The position numbers and the translations under genes are program-made. Below are positions 27,912 to 35,273 of a stretch of 64,000 nt of DNA, one piece after another (positions within the stretch are counted from its first letter, which is position 1; each line of letters starts with the position of its first letter). Below the pieces are notes generated by a model, which was not told the origin of the DNA, made no database searches, and saw only the letters and a program-made list of their open reading frames with translations. The stretch comes from Corynebacterium oculi (GTDB lineage Bacteria; Actinomycetota; Actinomycetes; Mycobacteriales; Mycobacteriaceae): assembly GCF_001412105.1 (NCBI RefSeq), contig NZ_LKST01000002.1, positions 1 to 64,000 of the forward strand, read 5' to 3'.

Positions 27912-28590
27912 CTTAGGCAAAATTCTCAGCCGCCATAACAAAATTGACCTCGACTCCGTCATGGTCATTGGGTTAGGACGCTTCGGCTCTGCCGTTGCCG
28001 ATGAATTAATCAGCCACGGGGTTGATGTACTAGGAATCGATACCAGCACACGCATCATTCAAGAGCATCGCACACAGCTCACAGAAGCAATCGTAGCCGA
28101 CACAACCGAAACTGAAACCTTGGTTCAACTAGGCGCTTTGAACTTCGACAAAGTTGTGATCGGCATTGGCAGCAACCTGGAGGCCTCGATCCTCACCGCA
28201 TCCAATTTAGTCGAACTTGGCGCAAAGGATATCTGGGCAAAGGCCGATTCCGATGCGCACGCACGTATCCTTAGCCAAGTAGGCGTACACCATGTCGTCC
28301 GACCCGAGCGTGAAACAGGTCGTCGCGTTGCTCACCTCCTTGCCGGAAAGTTCCAAGAGTTCGCAGAGTTCGACAATGACTATGGGATGATCAAGATGGT
28401 CCCTCCCAAGTTCCTCCGCACACAGAGAGTCGATAACGGTTACCTCATACAAAAGTATGGTGTCCACATCGTATCAGCCAGGGTTAACGGAGTATGGGGA
28501 CCTGTCCAACCAGGCGCCACGCTCACAAAAGACGACCTCGTTATTCTCGCTGGTAAACCAACAAAATTAGAGCAGATCCCTGCCCAGTGA
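27904..28590 (+). CDS. ktrA: Potassium uptake regulatory subunit KtrA/TrkA
   Basis: Cytosolic RCK-domain protein of 228 residues that binds nucleotide and gates KtrB. The Rossmann motif VIGLGRFGSAVADEL is near residues 20-34. The acidic end of the second strand is GIDTS, and the C-terminal RCK_C domain ends in VILAGKPTKLEQI. It starts at TTG 27904 within the last codons of ktrB, giving translational coupling. Confidence 0.93.
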   Translation: MANLGKILSRHNKIDLDSVMVIGLGRFGSAVADELISHGVDVLGIDTSTRIIQEHRTQLTEAIVADTTETETLVQLGALNFDKVVIGIGSNLEASILTASNLVELGAKDIWAKADSDAHARILSQVGVHHVVRPERETGRRVAHLLAGKFQEFAEFDNDYGMIKMVPPKFLRTQRVDNGYLIQKYGVHIVSARVNGVWGPVQPGATLTKDDLVILAGKPTKLEQIPAQ

Positions 28591-28753
28591 ACCCGACGCA
28601 GCCTCTAAGGAGGCAAGAGTAAAGCCCCCAGAAAAATCGCAACACCAACACGCTACGTTCATACAAGTCCCTGCTTCATTTGCACATGAGCCAACCGTTA
28701 AAGTAACGTAGCATGCCAACGTCAAAATATACCCAAAGAAAGAGGATGCCTCC

Positions 28754-29095
28754 ATGGCACGTAAGGAAGTTACTCAATTCTTCGATGATCTTTCCGGCAA
28801 CCCCCTCAGCGCAGAAGAGGTTCAATCTGTCATCTTCGGAGTGGACAACGACACATACATCATTGACCTCTCCGAGAAAAACGCCGAAAAATTCCGCGAG
28901 ACCCTGCAACCCTATATCCAGGTAGCTCGTAAGCATGTCGCCCCCACTCAGAAAATCCGTCGCACCCGTGGTGTAACCACTAACGGTCGTGCACGCGAGA
29001 TTCGTCAGTGGGCAATTGACCAGGGCAAGGAAATTTCCCTGCGGGGCAAGATCCCTACGGAAATCATCGAGGCGTATGACGCCGCCCACAAATAA
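28754..29095 (+). CDS. lsr2: Lsr2-like nucleoid-associated protein
   Basis: A 113-residue relative of Lsr2, the actinobacterial H-NS analogue that silences A/T-rich foreign DNA. The N-terminal oligomerisation part has the family pattern (FFDDLSGNPLSAEEVQSV, GVDNDTYIIDLSEKNAEKF). The C-terminal DNA-binding part contains TNGRAREIRQWAIDQGKEI and SLRGKIPTEIIEAYDAAH, where known proteins carry an RGR-type hook contacting the minor groove; here SLRGKIP corresponds. RBS AAAGAGGATG lies before ATG 28754. The ICE probably carries it to dampen the cost of its own genes. Confidence 0.92.
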   Translation: MARKEVTQFFDDLSGNPLSAEEVQSVIFGVDNDTYIIDLSEKNAEKFRETLQPYIQVARKHVAPTQKIRRTRGVTTNGRAREIRQWAIDQGKEISLRGKIPTEIIEAYDAAHK

Positions 29096-29112
29096 ATAGA
29101 GATTCTATATTT

Positions 29113-29156
29113 CATGAACAGCCCTGCTCAACACCAACCAGGCGGGACTGTTCATG
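29113..29156. terminator. Hairpin after lsr2
   Basis: CATGAACAG and CTGTTCATG form a perfect nine-base-pair stem across a 26-base loop, 18 bases after the lsr2 stop. It probably ends that transcript. The right arm merges into the truncated IS1595-like sequence. Confidence 0.5.
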
Positions 29157-29279
29157 GAGCATCTGAGCTTGGTTGATTTGTTTGAGCGGTTCCCCAATCA
29201 AGACGCGGCGAGGGTGTTCCTGGAGACTCAGCGTTGGGGTGGGGATCGACTGGTCCCAGACCTACAACGTGCCACTTGA
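29154..29279 (+). mobile_element. IS1595-family transposase remnant (5' end)
   Basis: ATG 29154 opens with MEHLSLVDLFERFPNQDAAR, then VFLETQRWGGDRL, and stops at 29279. This is the N-terminal helix and start of the zinc-ribbon part of IS1595-family transposases. The catalytic DDE domain is missing, and the terminal inverted repeat that precedes the other copies in this window is not seen here. It borders the left side of the BcgI-like restriction island. Confidence 0.75.
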
Positions 29280-29420
29280 AGCGGTGCACGTGCTGTTCGC
29301 CGAGGTCACACCCGGAGCAGACGAGCCGTGCTGCTGTGAGTGCTTCTTCAAGGCAGAAAGCAACTGAGCCTGCACCCACGTCAGAGGCACAGGCTCAGCC
29401 AGTCGCAGTCAGCCCTTCGT

Positions 29421-30485
29421 TTAGTCTTGGACTGTTAAAGCGCGAGTCATTGATGACAAGATACTGATACCTGACCCCTTATCAGCCATCAGAACCTTCA
29501 TTTCTGCTTCCATCCGTGCCCAATCGGGATCACCAGTTGCATCAATCGGCAATCGAATAATTGCCGATTTCATATCAGAAAGCTTCCACTTGTCGATATA
29601 CGCATACCCCGATCCAACTTTTTCAATTATCGGGGCAACAAACAAGAGTGCAGATGCCGAAACGTCCGCCTTTGGATAAAGCACGTTCACGTCATCCGTG
29701 GCCCAGAACGGAACTGGCTGATAAAACGTCGTTCCAACAGGACCATTGTAGCACACCGTAAGAACCCCACCGGGGTGTACCTTTTCCTCATTGCCGATGT
29801 AGTGGGTAATCCCGTTGTTGAACTGAGATGCTCCAACATAAGGGATCTCACCAGGGAAACGCTCAACTGTCGTCAGTCGTGAGCCTTTCACTACATCGAA
29901 TAGCTCATCGATTTGGAACTCGCCCCATTCCGAGGTGTCAATCTCGCGCGGCTTCAATTCATCGAGCGTCACAAGAGAATCAAGTTCCTTCTGTTGCCCT
30001 CTCATACAGTTGCGCATCGTTTGCTCCATGAGCGCCCAATCAGGCTCAGCATTCTCTGTTTGAGGGAGGAAGACAGTCTCTTCCTGAAAAACTTTTCCCG
30101 TCCTCTTCCACGCAAAGCTGTAGTTATAACGTTCAATGCTCTTATTCAAGCAGGCGACGAGGAATAAGCCGTTCCATTCGTTCAAGCGGTGATGATATGC
30201 CAACTGGAGATCGCTGCTACCTACGAAATCTACCGGCTGATATGTATTCCGCCCGATACCACCATTACCGTTGCTAATAAGTGCAATACAATTACCCTTA
30301 CTCGTCAAGGCTCCATCTTGGTCTTCAACTAGACGAACAAAACCGTTGTTGGCAAAGCTGGCTGCGATGTAAGGGACATCTCCATCCATGTAGGAACCGG
30401 CACCGCTACCACGTCCACGCTCGATGCGCTCAAACAAATCAACGACGCGAAATTCACCCCACTGTGATGTGTCAATCGTCGTCAC
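29421..30485 (-). CDS. Specificity subunit of a BcgI-like restriction-modification system
   Basis: A 354-residue protein made of two similar halves, each with a type I S-like target recognition domain. The halves start WGEFRVVDLFERIERGRG and WGEFQIDELFDVVKGSRL, followed by IPYI/IPYV(G/A)AS motifs. Two such domains would read a bipartite DNA site with an internal spacer. Its start overlaps the end of the methylase-nuclease gene as ATGA (30482-30485). Length and pairing match the B subunit of BcgI. The sequence read on DNA cannot be predicted. Confidence 0.85.
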   Translation of the reverse strand: MTTIDTSQWGEFRVVDLFERIERGRGSGAGSYMDGDVPYIAASFANNGFVRLVEDQDGALTSKGNCIALISNGNGGIGRNTYQPVDFVGSSDLQLAYHHRLNEWNGLFLVACLNKSIERYNYSFAWKRTGKVFQEETVFLPQTENAEPDWALMEQTMRNCMRGQQKELDSLVTLDELKPREIDTSEWGEFQIDELFDVVKGSRLTTVERFPGEIPYVGASQFNNGITHYIGNEEKVHPGGVLTVCYNGPVGTTFYQPVPFWATDDVNVLYPKADVSASALLFVAPIIEKVGSGYAYIDKWKLSDMKSAIIRLPIDATGDPDWARMEAEMKVLMADKGSGISILSSMTRALTVQD

Positions 30486-32308
30486 TTGAGCACCTCCATG
30501 ATAATGGCATCAGGATTTTCGCTCACGTGCGCCGAGTAGGTGGCAATCATGCCGACCTTCTCACGCAGAGCCTTGCCATCCAATCCGCGCTGGAATATGG
30601 CATAGTCCATCGCCGCACGCGCAAGGTCTTCTTCATGTAGCTCAAACGGCTTGACCGGAGCCTGCCAGCTCAAGCAGTCATCCGTGCTATTCCACTGCCC
30701 CGTACCGTAGCGGCTATCGTCATTACGCTCGATGGCATCGACCCAGTAATCCTCGATCGCAGGCCACTTGTTGTACACGTCATGGCGCCCCTTGTTCTTG
30801 ACTGTGATGAGACCGTCTTCCTCGATGTTCATCGCAAAGAATTTCTTGTCTCCTTGTGGAATACCCGCCTTAAAGATGAAGATCGAAGTTGTCATTCCAA
30901 TGCCAAAGAACAGGTTCTCTGGCATCTTCACGACCTTCATCAATTGATGATGGCGCAAGATCCGCGACATCTGCCCCTTCGAAGTCTTCTCAAGCTTCTT
31001 ATCAGGCAGGATGAACCCGCACAGCGTTCCGCGATCAACGCTGTCGAGCACATTTTCCACGATGATCATGCAGCCAAACTTGTTCTCATACGGCGGGTTC
31101 ATCATGATCTTGGTGGCCTTCGTTGCCTTAATCCAGTCACTTGCAGTTTCTGTGCGTGCGTCCATGTGTGCAAGATTCGTCTTACCATCCTTGTGGATGA
31201 GCATGTTTGCACAGGCGAGAGCGAAGATCTCACGGTCGAACTCCATGCCGTAGAGCTGCTCACGCTTAATCTGGCGTGCCTTGCGTGTATTCGCACCACC
31301 AGCTTCGCGCATCATATTGCTCATGGCCTTCACCAGGAACGACCCTGAGCCAGCGCACGCATCGAGGATGCGGTCATCCTTATTCACGCCTAGCAGACGG
31401 TACATAAAGCCCGTCACGTGATCAGGTGTGAAGATCTGACCAGATTCGCTCTTCTTCTTGTAGCGGTTGAACTCGTTGAAGAAGATGGCCATCACATCTT
31501 CGCCGTCCCATGCGCTTGAGTTAATCAAACCGGAGATCTCAGTGACCCAATCGATAAAGTCTCCGATGAGATCAGTCAAGCGCCGCACCGCCCTCAGATC
31601 ATCCTCATCAGTCGACACATTCATCTTGATCTCGGAGTACACATCCGACAAGAGTTGCAGCTTCGAGTTCTGCTCCTTATCAGCGCGAATTGCCTTATTG
31701 AGCGCGTTCAAAATCCCTGTGTGGAAGTCTGCGTAGTCCATCCCGCGCACCAGCACCGCATCGTAGCGCCGTGCAACCAGGGCGCAGGCAGTGAAAATCA
31801 TGCGGTGATAAAGATTCTTGATACCGAAGTCGCCGTGTAGCGAGTTGTTGATGCGCATCGTCAGCTCGTAGATGCGCTCCTTGTCGATCGGGCGTTCCAT
31901 GAGCTTCTCGAAGTAGTACTCTTTGGGCTGCAACTCATCGGGTACCTCAAGAGAGCGGCCATTCACATAAGCGCGGGTGCGTTCACCGTCGAAGACGATA
32001 CCGATGACCACGTCATATCGCGTGCGCATAACGTCGCAGTACTTCTCGACTTGGTTGCGCAGCTCAGGTGCATCAATAGCCATAGCGTCAGGCGCCTTCG
32101 TCTCCAAAGCCAACGCCACAAGCCCTCGATCTGCTGGCAGATACCAACCATCAGGCTTCAGCATCACTCCTTCACCATGAAAACCAAGAGTCTTCATCGT
32201 CGTAATCTGACCAACGCCAGCCTTCGCTGTCTTTGGATCCACAGACTCGAAGCCAAGGATCTTGCCTGCATACTCCCGCACCTGGTCTTCAGTCTCAAAC
32301 CGTGGCAT
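30482..32308 (-). CDS. BcgI-like fused nuclease/N6-adenine methyltransferase subunit
   Basis: A 608-residue protein. The first 120 residues look like a PD-(D/E)xK-type nuclease: a PDG segment (KPDGWYLPADRG) followed by LALETKAPD. The rest is an HsdM-like gamma-class adenine methylase with helices, motif I LDACAGSGSF and motif IV NPPY (MMNPPYENKFG). Such a fusion plus a separate two-domain S subunit is the layout of type IIB BcgI (637 and 341 residues). I start at ATG 32308, behind AAGGAG at seven bases; the longer frame to 32329 has no site. The assignment as a cutting enzyme depends on the N-terminal domain being active. Confidence 0.82.
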   Translation of the reverse strand: MPRFETEDQVREYAGKILGFESVDPKTAKAGVGQITTMKTLGFHGEGVMLKPDGWYLPADRGLVALALETKAPDAMAIDAPELRNQVEKYCDVMRTRYDVVIGIVFDGERTRAYVNGRSLEVPDELQPKEYYFEKLMERPIDKERIYELTMRINNSLHGDFGIKNLYHRMIFTACALVARRYDAVLVRGMDYADFHTGILNALNKAIRADKEQNSKLQLLSDVYSEIKMNVSTDEDDLRAVRRLTDLIGDFIDWVTEISGLINSSAWDGEDVMAIFFNEFNRYKKKSESGQIFTPDHVTGFMYRLLGVNKDDRILDACAGSGSFLVKAMSNMMREAGGANTRKARQIKREQLYGMEFDREIFALACANMLIHKDGKTNLAHMDARTETASDWIKATKATKIMMNPPYENKFGCMIIVENVLDSVDRGTLCGFILPDKKLEKTSKGQMSRILRHHQLMKVVKMPENLFFGIGMTTSIFIFKAGIPQGDKKFFAMNIEEDGLITVKNKGRHDVYNKWPAIEDYWVDAIERNDDSRYGTGQWNSTDDCLSWQAPVKPFELHEEDLARAAMDYAIFQRGLDGKALREKVGMIATYSAHVSENPDAIIMEVLK

Positions 32309-32496
32309 CTGTCTGCTCCTTCTCGGCATACGCGCCGACTCCGTTCAGTGCGTCGAACACCCTGGTGGGGGAGAGCCCGCCACTCGCGCAATCTCGCACA
32401 CACGGCAGAGGGCCTTCCTTGTGGCGTATGGTGGTGCGATCACGACGCCACGTGACAGGGGTGGTCATAGTATGTCATAGACATTCAGCAGCATAT

Positions 32497-32593
32497 CTGG
32501 TTCGGTGAACGCTTAATCAAGTCAATCAAGCTCGGCTGCTTCATGGACTCGATGCTAGCCAATACCTACTGGTGAGTTAAATATATAAGTCCC
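32497..32593 (-). mobile_element. IS1595-family end with transposase 5' remnant
   Basis: Read on the minus strand from GGGACTTATATATTTAACTC, a terminal sequence matches that at 43901 and, less exactly, 39921. Behind it lies ATG with MKQPSLIDLIKRSPNQ, the start of an IS1595-family transposase. The rest is gone. It borders the right side of the BcgI-like island, opposite in orientation to the remnant at 29154. Confidence 0.75.
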
Positions 32594-32599
32594 ATTTTT

Positions 32600-32730
32600 A
32601 TACCTCCAGCCTAGAGCTTAGAGGTTAGTCCTGTCCTCAATTCGACTACGCTGCCGTCCTCCATGACGTAGTCTTCACCCTCCTGGCAGACTTTGCTATG
32701 GGAGCAGGCCTCAGTGCGCTCTTGCGCGCG
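32600..32730. repeat. Copy 1 of a duplicated 100-130-base segment
   Basis: Starts TACCTCCAGCCTAGAGCTTAG and matches 43667-43770 in the same orientation with small gaps. On the minus strand an open fragment ends here (LAYHYRAQERTEACSHSKVC, then DYVMEDGSVVELRTGLTSKL and stop); the other copy keeps only EHTEDCPHSKGYVIG of it. I do not recognise the parent gene. Confidence 0.65.
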
Positions 32731-32803
32731 GTAGTGGTACGCAAGGCAGGGGAAGCGCACCGCCAACAGATTTATCAATTACGCCAAACAAACTGGGCAC
32801 ACA

Positions 32804-33174
32804 ATGGTCACCGCTGAAGGTGGTCGCGAGGACGGCTGGCAGGTCGCCCAACTCCGCGAAGAACCTGGACTGCTCACTCAAACCCGCCGTCTCGACCAAA
32901 TCCCCGATACGGTACGCGATGCCCTGACGTTTTTCCCAGAGCTAGCGTCCTCCCCTGAGACTGCCACTATCCTTGTCGAGGTCACCGACGAGAACGAACA
33001 AAAAGCAGCCGCAGTCCGAGAAAAGCTGCTGCTGCCGCCCGCATGCGAGAAGAAGCCACCCAAGCAATGCGTGACACCGTCCACGAACTCTCCAACAACG
33101 GCATTTCACTCATCGACATCGGCACTCTCCTCGGGGTCTCCTACCAGCGAGCGCAAAAACTTGTCGCCGCGTAG
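32804..33174 (+). pseudogene. HicB-like antitoxin gene, frame broken near 33020
   Basis: ATG 32804 opens a HicB-type partial RNase H fold: GWQVAQLREEPGLLTQTRRL, then TVRDALTFFPEL. After AAAVREK the frame drifts into low-complexity sequence. In the adjacent frame the expected C-terminal helix-turn-helix continues (RMREEATQAMRDTVHELSN, then GISLIDIGTLLGVSYQRAQK), stopping at 33172-33174. One A added to the AAAA run in GAGAAAAGC would join the parts. It resembles the intact hicB at 33355-33732 in layout. No toxin gene is beside it. Confidence 0.7.
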
Positions 33175-33185
33175 CCCAGACACAA

Positions 33186-33218
33186 ACAATACGCCCCAGA
33201 TCTTCTGGGGCGTATTGT
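33186..33218 (+). terminator. Strong intrinsic terminator
   Basis: A perfect 15-base-pair stem (ACAATACGCCCCAGA with TCTGGGGCGTATTGT) has a three-base loop and is followed by GTTTT. It lies just after the HicB-like gene on the plus strand. Confidence 0.9.
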
Positions 33219-33354
33219 GTTTTGACCTGTGGTTGAGATACAGGCTTAAAAAGCACTGGTACGGTCATTCTACATGCCTGGGCGTACGTCTCCACATCCC
33301 ATCTTTCGCGCAGGGCTCCTCGAACTCTTCATCCCCTCGGCGGCGCGTAGTTTC

Positions 33355-33732
33355 CTACCCTGCTGCTAGATCCGCAGCACGCTGGTGTGAGACGCCTAGA
33401 ATCCTTCCCATATCGCGGATCGAATACCCTTCTCCTTTAAGCGCTGCCGCTACGCTGCGCTTCGCCCGCACGGCCTCTCGCGTTGCTTCATCAGCCTTAC
33501 TTTGAAGTTCATCCGCCTGATCCTTGAGATGACGAACTTCGTCTGGGAGTACCGGAACAACATCAAGATCAAACTCCGATTCATCAAGACCAGATTGATA
33601 CGCCACGGCCTCGCGCACTTCAGCATCAGCATGGGCCAGGCTGCGTGTCTGGGAGACAACTCCCAGCTCTGGTACCTCAAGAACCCATACTGAGCTTTTA
33701 CCTCGTTGAGCGGTCACTGTGAAAGTTACCAT
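33355..33732 (-). CDS. hicB: HicB-like antitoxin
   Basis: A 125-residue antitoxin from ATG 33732 (MVTFTVTAQRGKSSVWVLEV). The N-terminal part fits the HicB fold that covers the HicA active site. The middle is a charged helix (LKDQADELQSKADEATREAV), and the C-terminus has a helix-turn-helix (YSIRDMGRILGVSHQRAADL) that should bind the operon's own promoter. The start overlaps the hicA stop (TGATG). An alternative ATG at 33744 would overlap hicA further. The pair is read hicA then hicB, so toxin comes first, as usual for hicAB. Confidence 0.85.
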   Translation of the reverse strand: MVTFTVTAQRGKSSVWVLEVPELGVVSQTRSLAHADAEVREAVAYQSGLDESEFDLDVVPVLPDEVRHLKDQADELQSKADEATREAVRAKRSVAAALKGEGYSIRDMGRILGVSHQRAADLAAG

Positions 33733-33941
33733 CACCGCCACCATCCTTTACCCAGTTCGTGTGCAAACTGATCAAAAAATTTCCGAGCTGTCAGATCATC
33801 AATCTCACGATGACGTCCCAGCGTCTTCGTAGTGCTACCTACTCGGTAGGCATCGTGACGACTCAGCGGAATCTCCTCAAACTCAAGCCCACGACGCTTT
33901 GCTTCTGCCTTGAGTTTTTTGATGACTGCTGACCGCTTCAT
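33732..33941 (-). CDS. hicA: HicA-like mRNA interferase toxin
   Basis: A 69-residue protein, the usual size of HicA toxins, which cleave mRNA with a double-stranded-RNA-binding-like fold. The catalytic histidine is probably that in LSRHDAYRVGS; IDDLTARKFFDQF is the final helix. The N-terminal SAVIKKLKAEAKRRGLEFEE is typical. A -10-like TAGACT lies six bases before ATG 33941, hinting at a leaderless message. Toxin-antitoxin pairs of this kind help ICEs persist. Confidence 0.82.
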   Translation of the reverse strand: MKRSAVIKKLKAEAKRRGLEFEEIPLSRHDAYRVGSTTKTLGRHREIDDLTARKFFDQFAHELGKGWWR

Positions 33942-34028
33942 AGTTTTAGTCTACACAAAAAGACAAATTCCGTCAAGTGAGAAAGACAGTTTCACTAGCC
34001 GTGCATCGATAAGTTTCCCGTGAATCAC

Positions 34029-34487
34029 CTAAAACAGCTGAGGTTCGGGAGGCTCGCACGCTTGCTGGTATGTCGATAGATCCCATCCATTTCGCACTGC
34101 TTCTCTCACCCTCCGTGACCGAGCAACCCGATCTTGTCCTGCCCCAGGAATGTTCCCCATGTGACGGCCAGTGCGGACTGCGTAGGAGAGGTTTTCCGAC
34201 TGCGTGGAGACTACGACATGACCAGGCCCCGGGCGCACGCACAGTGGCTCATTACACTGATGCTCCGCCACCATCCCTGGCGGGATAATGGCACCGTAGG
34301 CCATTAGAGAAAAACGGTGCGCTGACATCGTGCACTGCTTCCCACCTCGTTGCCAGGTGTACCGGCCGTAGCCATCAGGAGTAGAGATACCGCCTACCCA
34401 GATCCAGCAGTGCTCGGTGACTACTACGTGTGAGTAAAAGCGCCGTCTATCCGCCTCGGTAATCTCCAAATGCGGCACGATGCTCAC
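34029..34487 (-). CDS. HNH endonuclease-like protein
   Basis: A 152-residue protein with the pattern of small phage-type HNH nucleases: CWIWVGG near residue 27, a GYGRYTW motif, SAHRFSLMAYG and then PPGMVAEHQCNEPLCVRPGPGHV, where histidines and cysteines would bind a metal. Its target is unknown; such genes are often homing or packaging nucleases. It is a single gene between hicAB and the relaxase region, read leftward. Confidence 0.75.
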   Translation of the reverse strand: MSIVPHLEITEADRRRFYSHVVVTEHCWIWVGGISTPDGYGRYTWQRGGKQCTMSAHRFSLMAYGAIIPPGMVAEHQCNEPLCVRPGPGHVVVSTQSENLSYAVRTGRHMGNIPGAGQDRVARSRRVREAVRNGWDLSTYQQACEPPEPQLF

Positions 34488-34581
34488 GCGCGAGGCATTC
34501 CGCGATGGACTTCCTGGCGTTGGGAAGTGGTCTGCGAGGGGGAGGGAAAAGCGCGAGCTGTGACCAGGGAGTCCCCACGAG

Positions 34582-34968
34582 CTAGACTGCGTTCACTGGA
34601 CTGTAACTCGCAGTGGAAAAAGATTGATTCGCGGCCGGGGTGTCCTCGGTACCGCTGTCGCTGGTCTGAAGTTCTTCAGTTTCCTCAGCGACATCTTCTT
34701 TATGTGCCTCAGTAGATGATCCCTCTGCAAGTTCCAGCAGCGCCTTACGCTCTGACGCCTTAAGACCAGTCTCCCGTGCGAGAGCACGCGGCCGTACAAC
34801 CTCTGAAGCTTCCTTCAGCGCCCGCCCCACCCCCACACGGGCCTGATGAAGTTCCGCTAAAGCCGCATCAACCTTCGCCAGCGCTACCAACTCCGGTTCA
34901 CGGTCAGCCAACGCTTTCTCACGCCGAGACGCCAAAGCCAACTCCAGACGCCTCTTCGTCGTAGCCAT
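34582..34968 (-). CDS. Helical protein divergent from the relaxase gene
   Basis: A 128-residue, highly charged protein from ATG 34968 (MATTKRRLELALASRREKAL). Residues 1-100 should form long helices (ELVALAKVDAALAELHQARV, GLKASERKALLELAEG), and the tail is acidic and disordered. No family is recognised. Its place, divergent from the relaxase across a 305-base gap with an inverted repeat, is where relaxosome accessory proteins of MobF systems are often encoded. That role is an inference from position. Confidence 0.6.
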   Translation of the reverse strand: MATTKRRLELALASRREKALADREPELVALAKVDAALAELHQARVGVGRALKEASEVVRPRALARETGLKASERKALLELAEGSSTEAHKEDVAEETEELQTSDSGTEDTPAANQSFSTASYSPVNAV

Positions 34969-35197
34969 ATCAACAACACCTTTCCTCATACCCCACAAGC
35001 ACACAAACCTCAGCCGCGCACCGGAGGGGAAACCAACACCAACCTCAACACCACCACATCCAACACACACAAGCCTACCAAAACTGTACTCAAATCATCG
35101 ACAAAACTCGATCCAGCCGCCAACAACACCGACGCAAACCTACCCCCGCCACACCTCCAGCATTCCACAAAAGACAAGTTCAGACACCCACTAGCAG

Positions 35198-35216
35198 TCG
35201 CGCACCCTGTGCGCGA
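35198..35216. repeat. Inverted repeat, candidate oriT hairpin
   Basis: TCGCGCAC and GTGCGCGA pair perfectly around CCT, 58 bases before the relaxase start. It lies in the 305-base gap (34969-35273) between the helical-protein and relaxase genes. Relaxases of the MobF group bind a hairpin next to their nick site, and oriT usually lies beside the relaxase gene. The nick site itself cannot be placed. The rest of the gap is C/A-rich, with no gene. Confidence 0.5.
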
Positions 35217-35238
35217 ACCTAAAAGATGCACACACCTC

Positions 35239-35265
35239 TTGCACTATTACTCCTTGTACTATGAT
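35239..35265 (+). promoter_or_regulatory. Promoter of the relaxase gene, probably leaderless
   Basis: TTGCAC and TATGAT are separated by 15 bases; the -10 box ends eight bases before ATG 35274. No ribosome site precedes that codon. The layout suggests a leaderless message. Confidence 0.55.
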
Positions 35266-35273
35266 TAGCTCAT

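Noticed and set aside
29234..29467. Small plus-strand open frame after the IS remnant
   Set aside because: No ribosome site or family match; it overlaps the remnant and the 3' end of the S-subunit gene.
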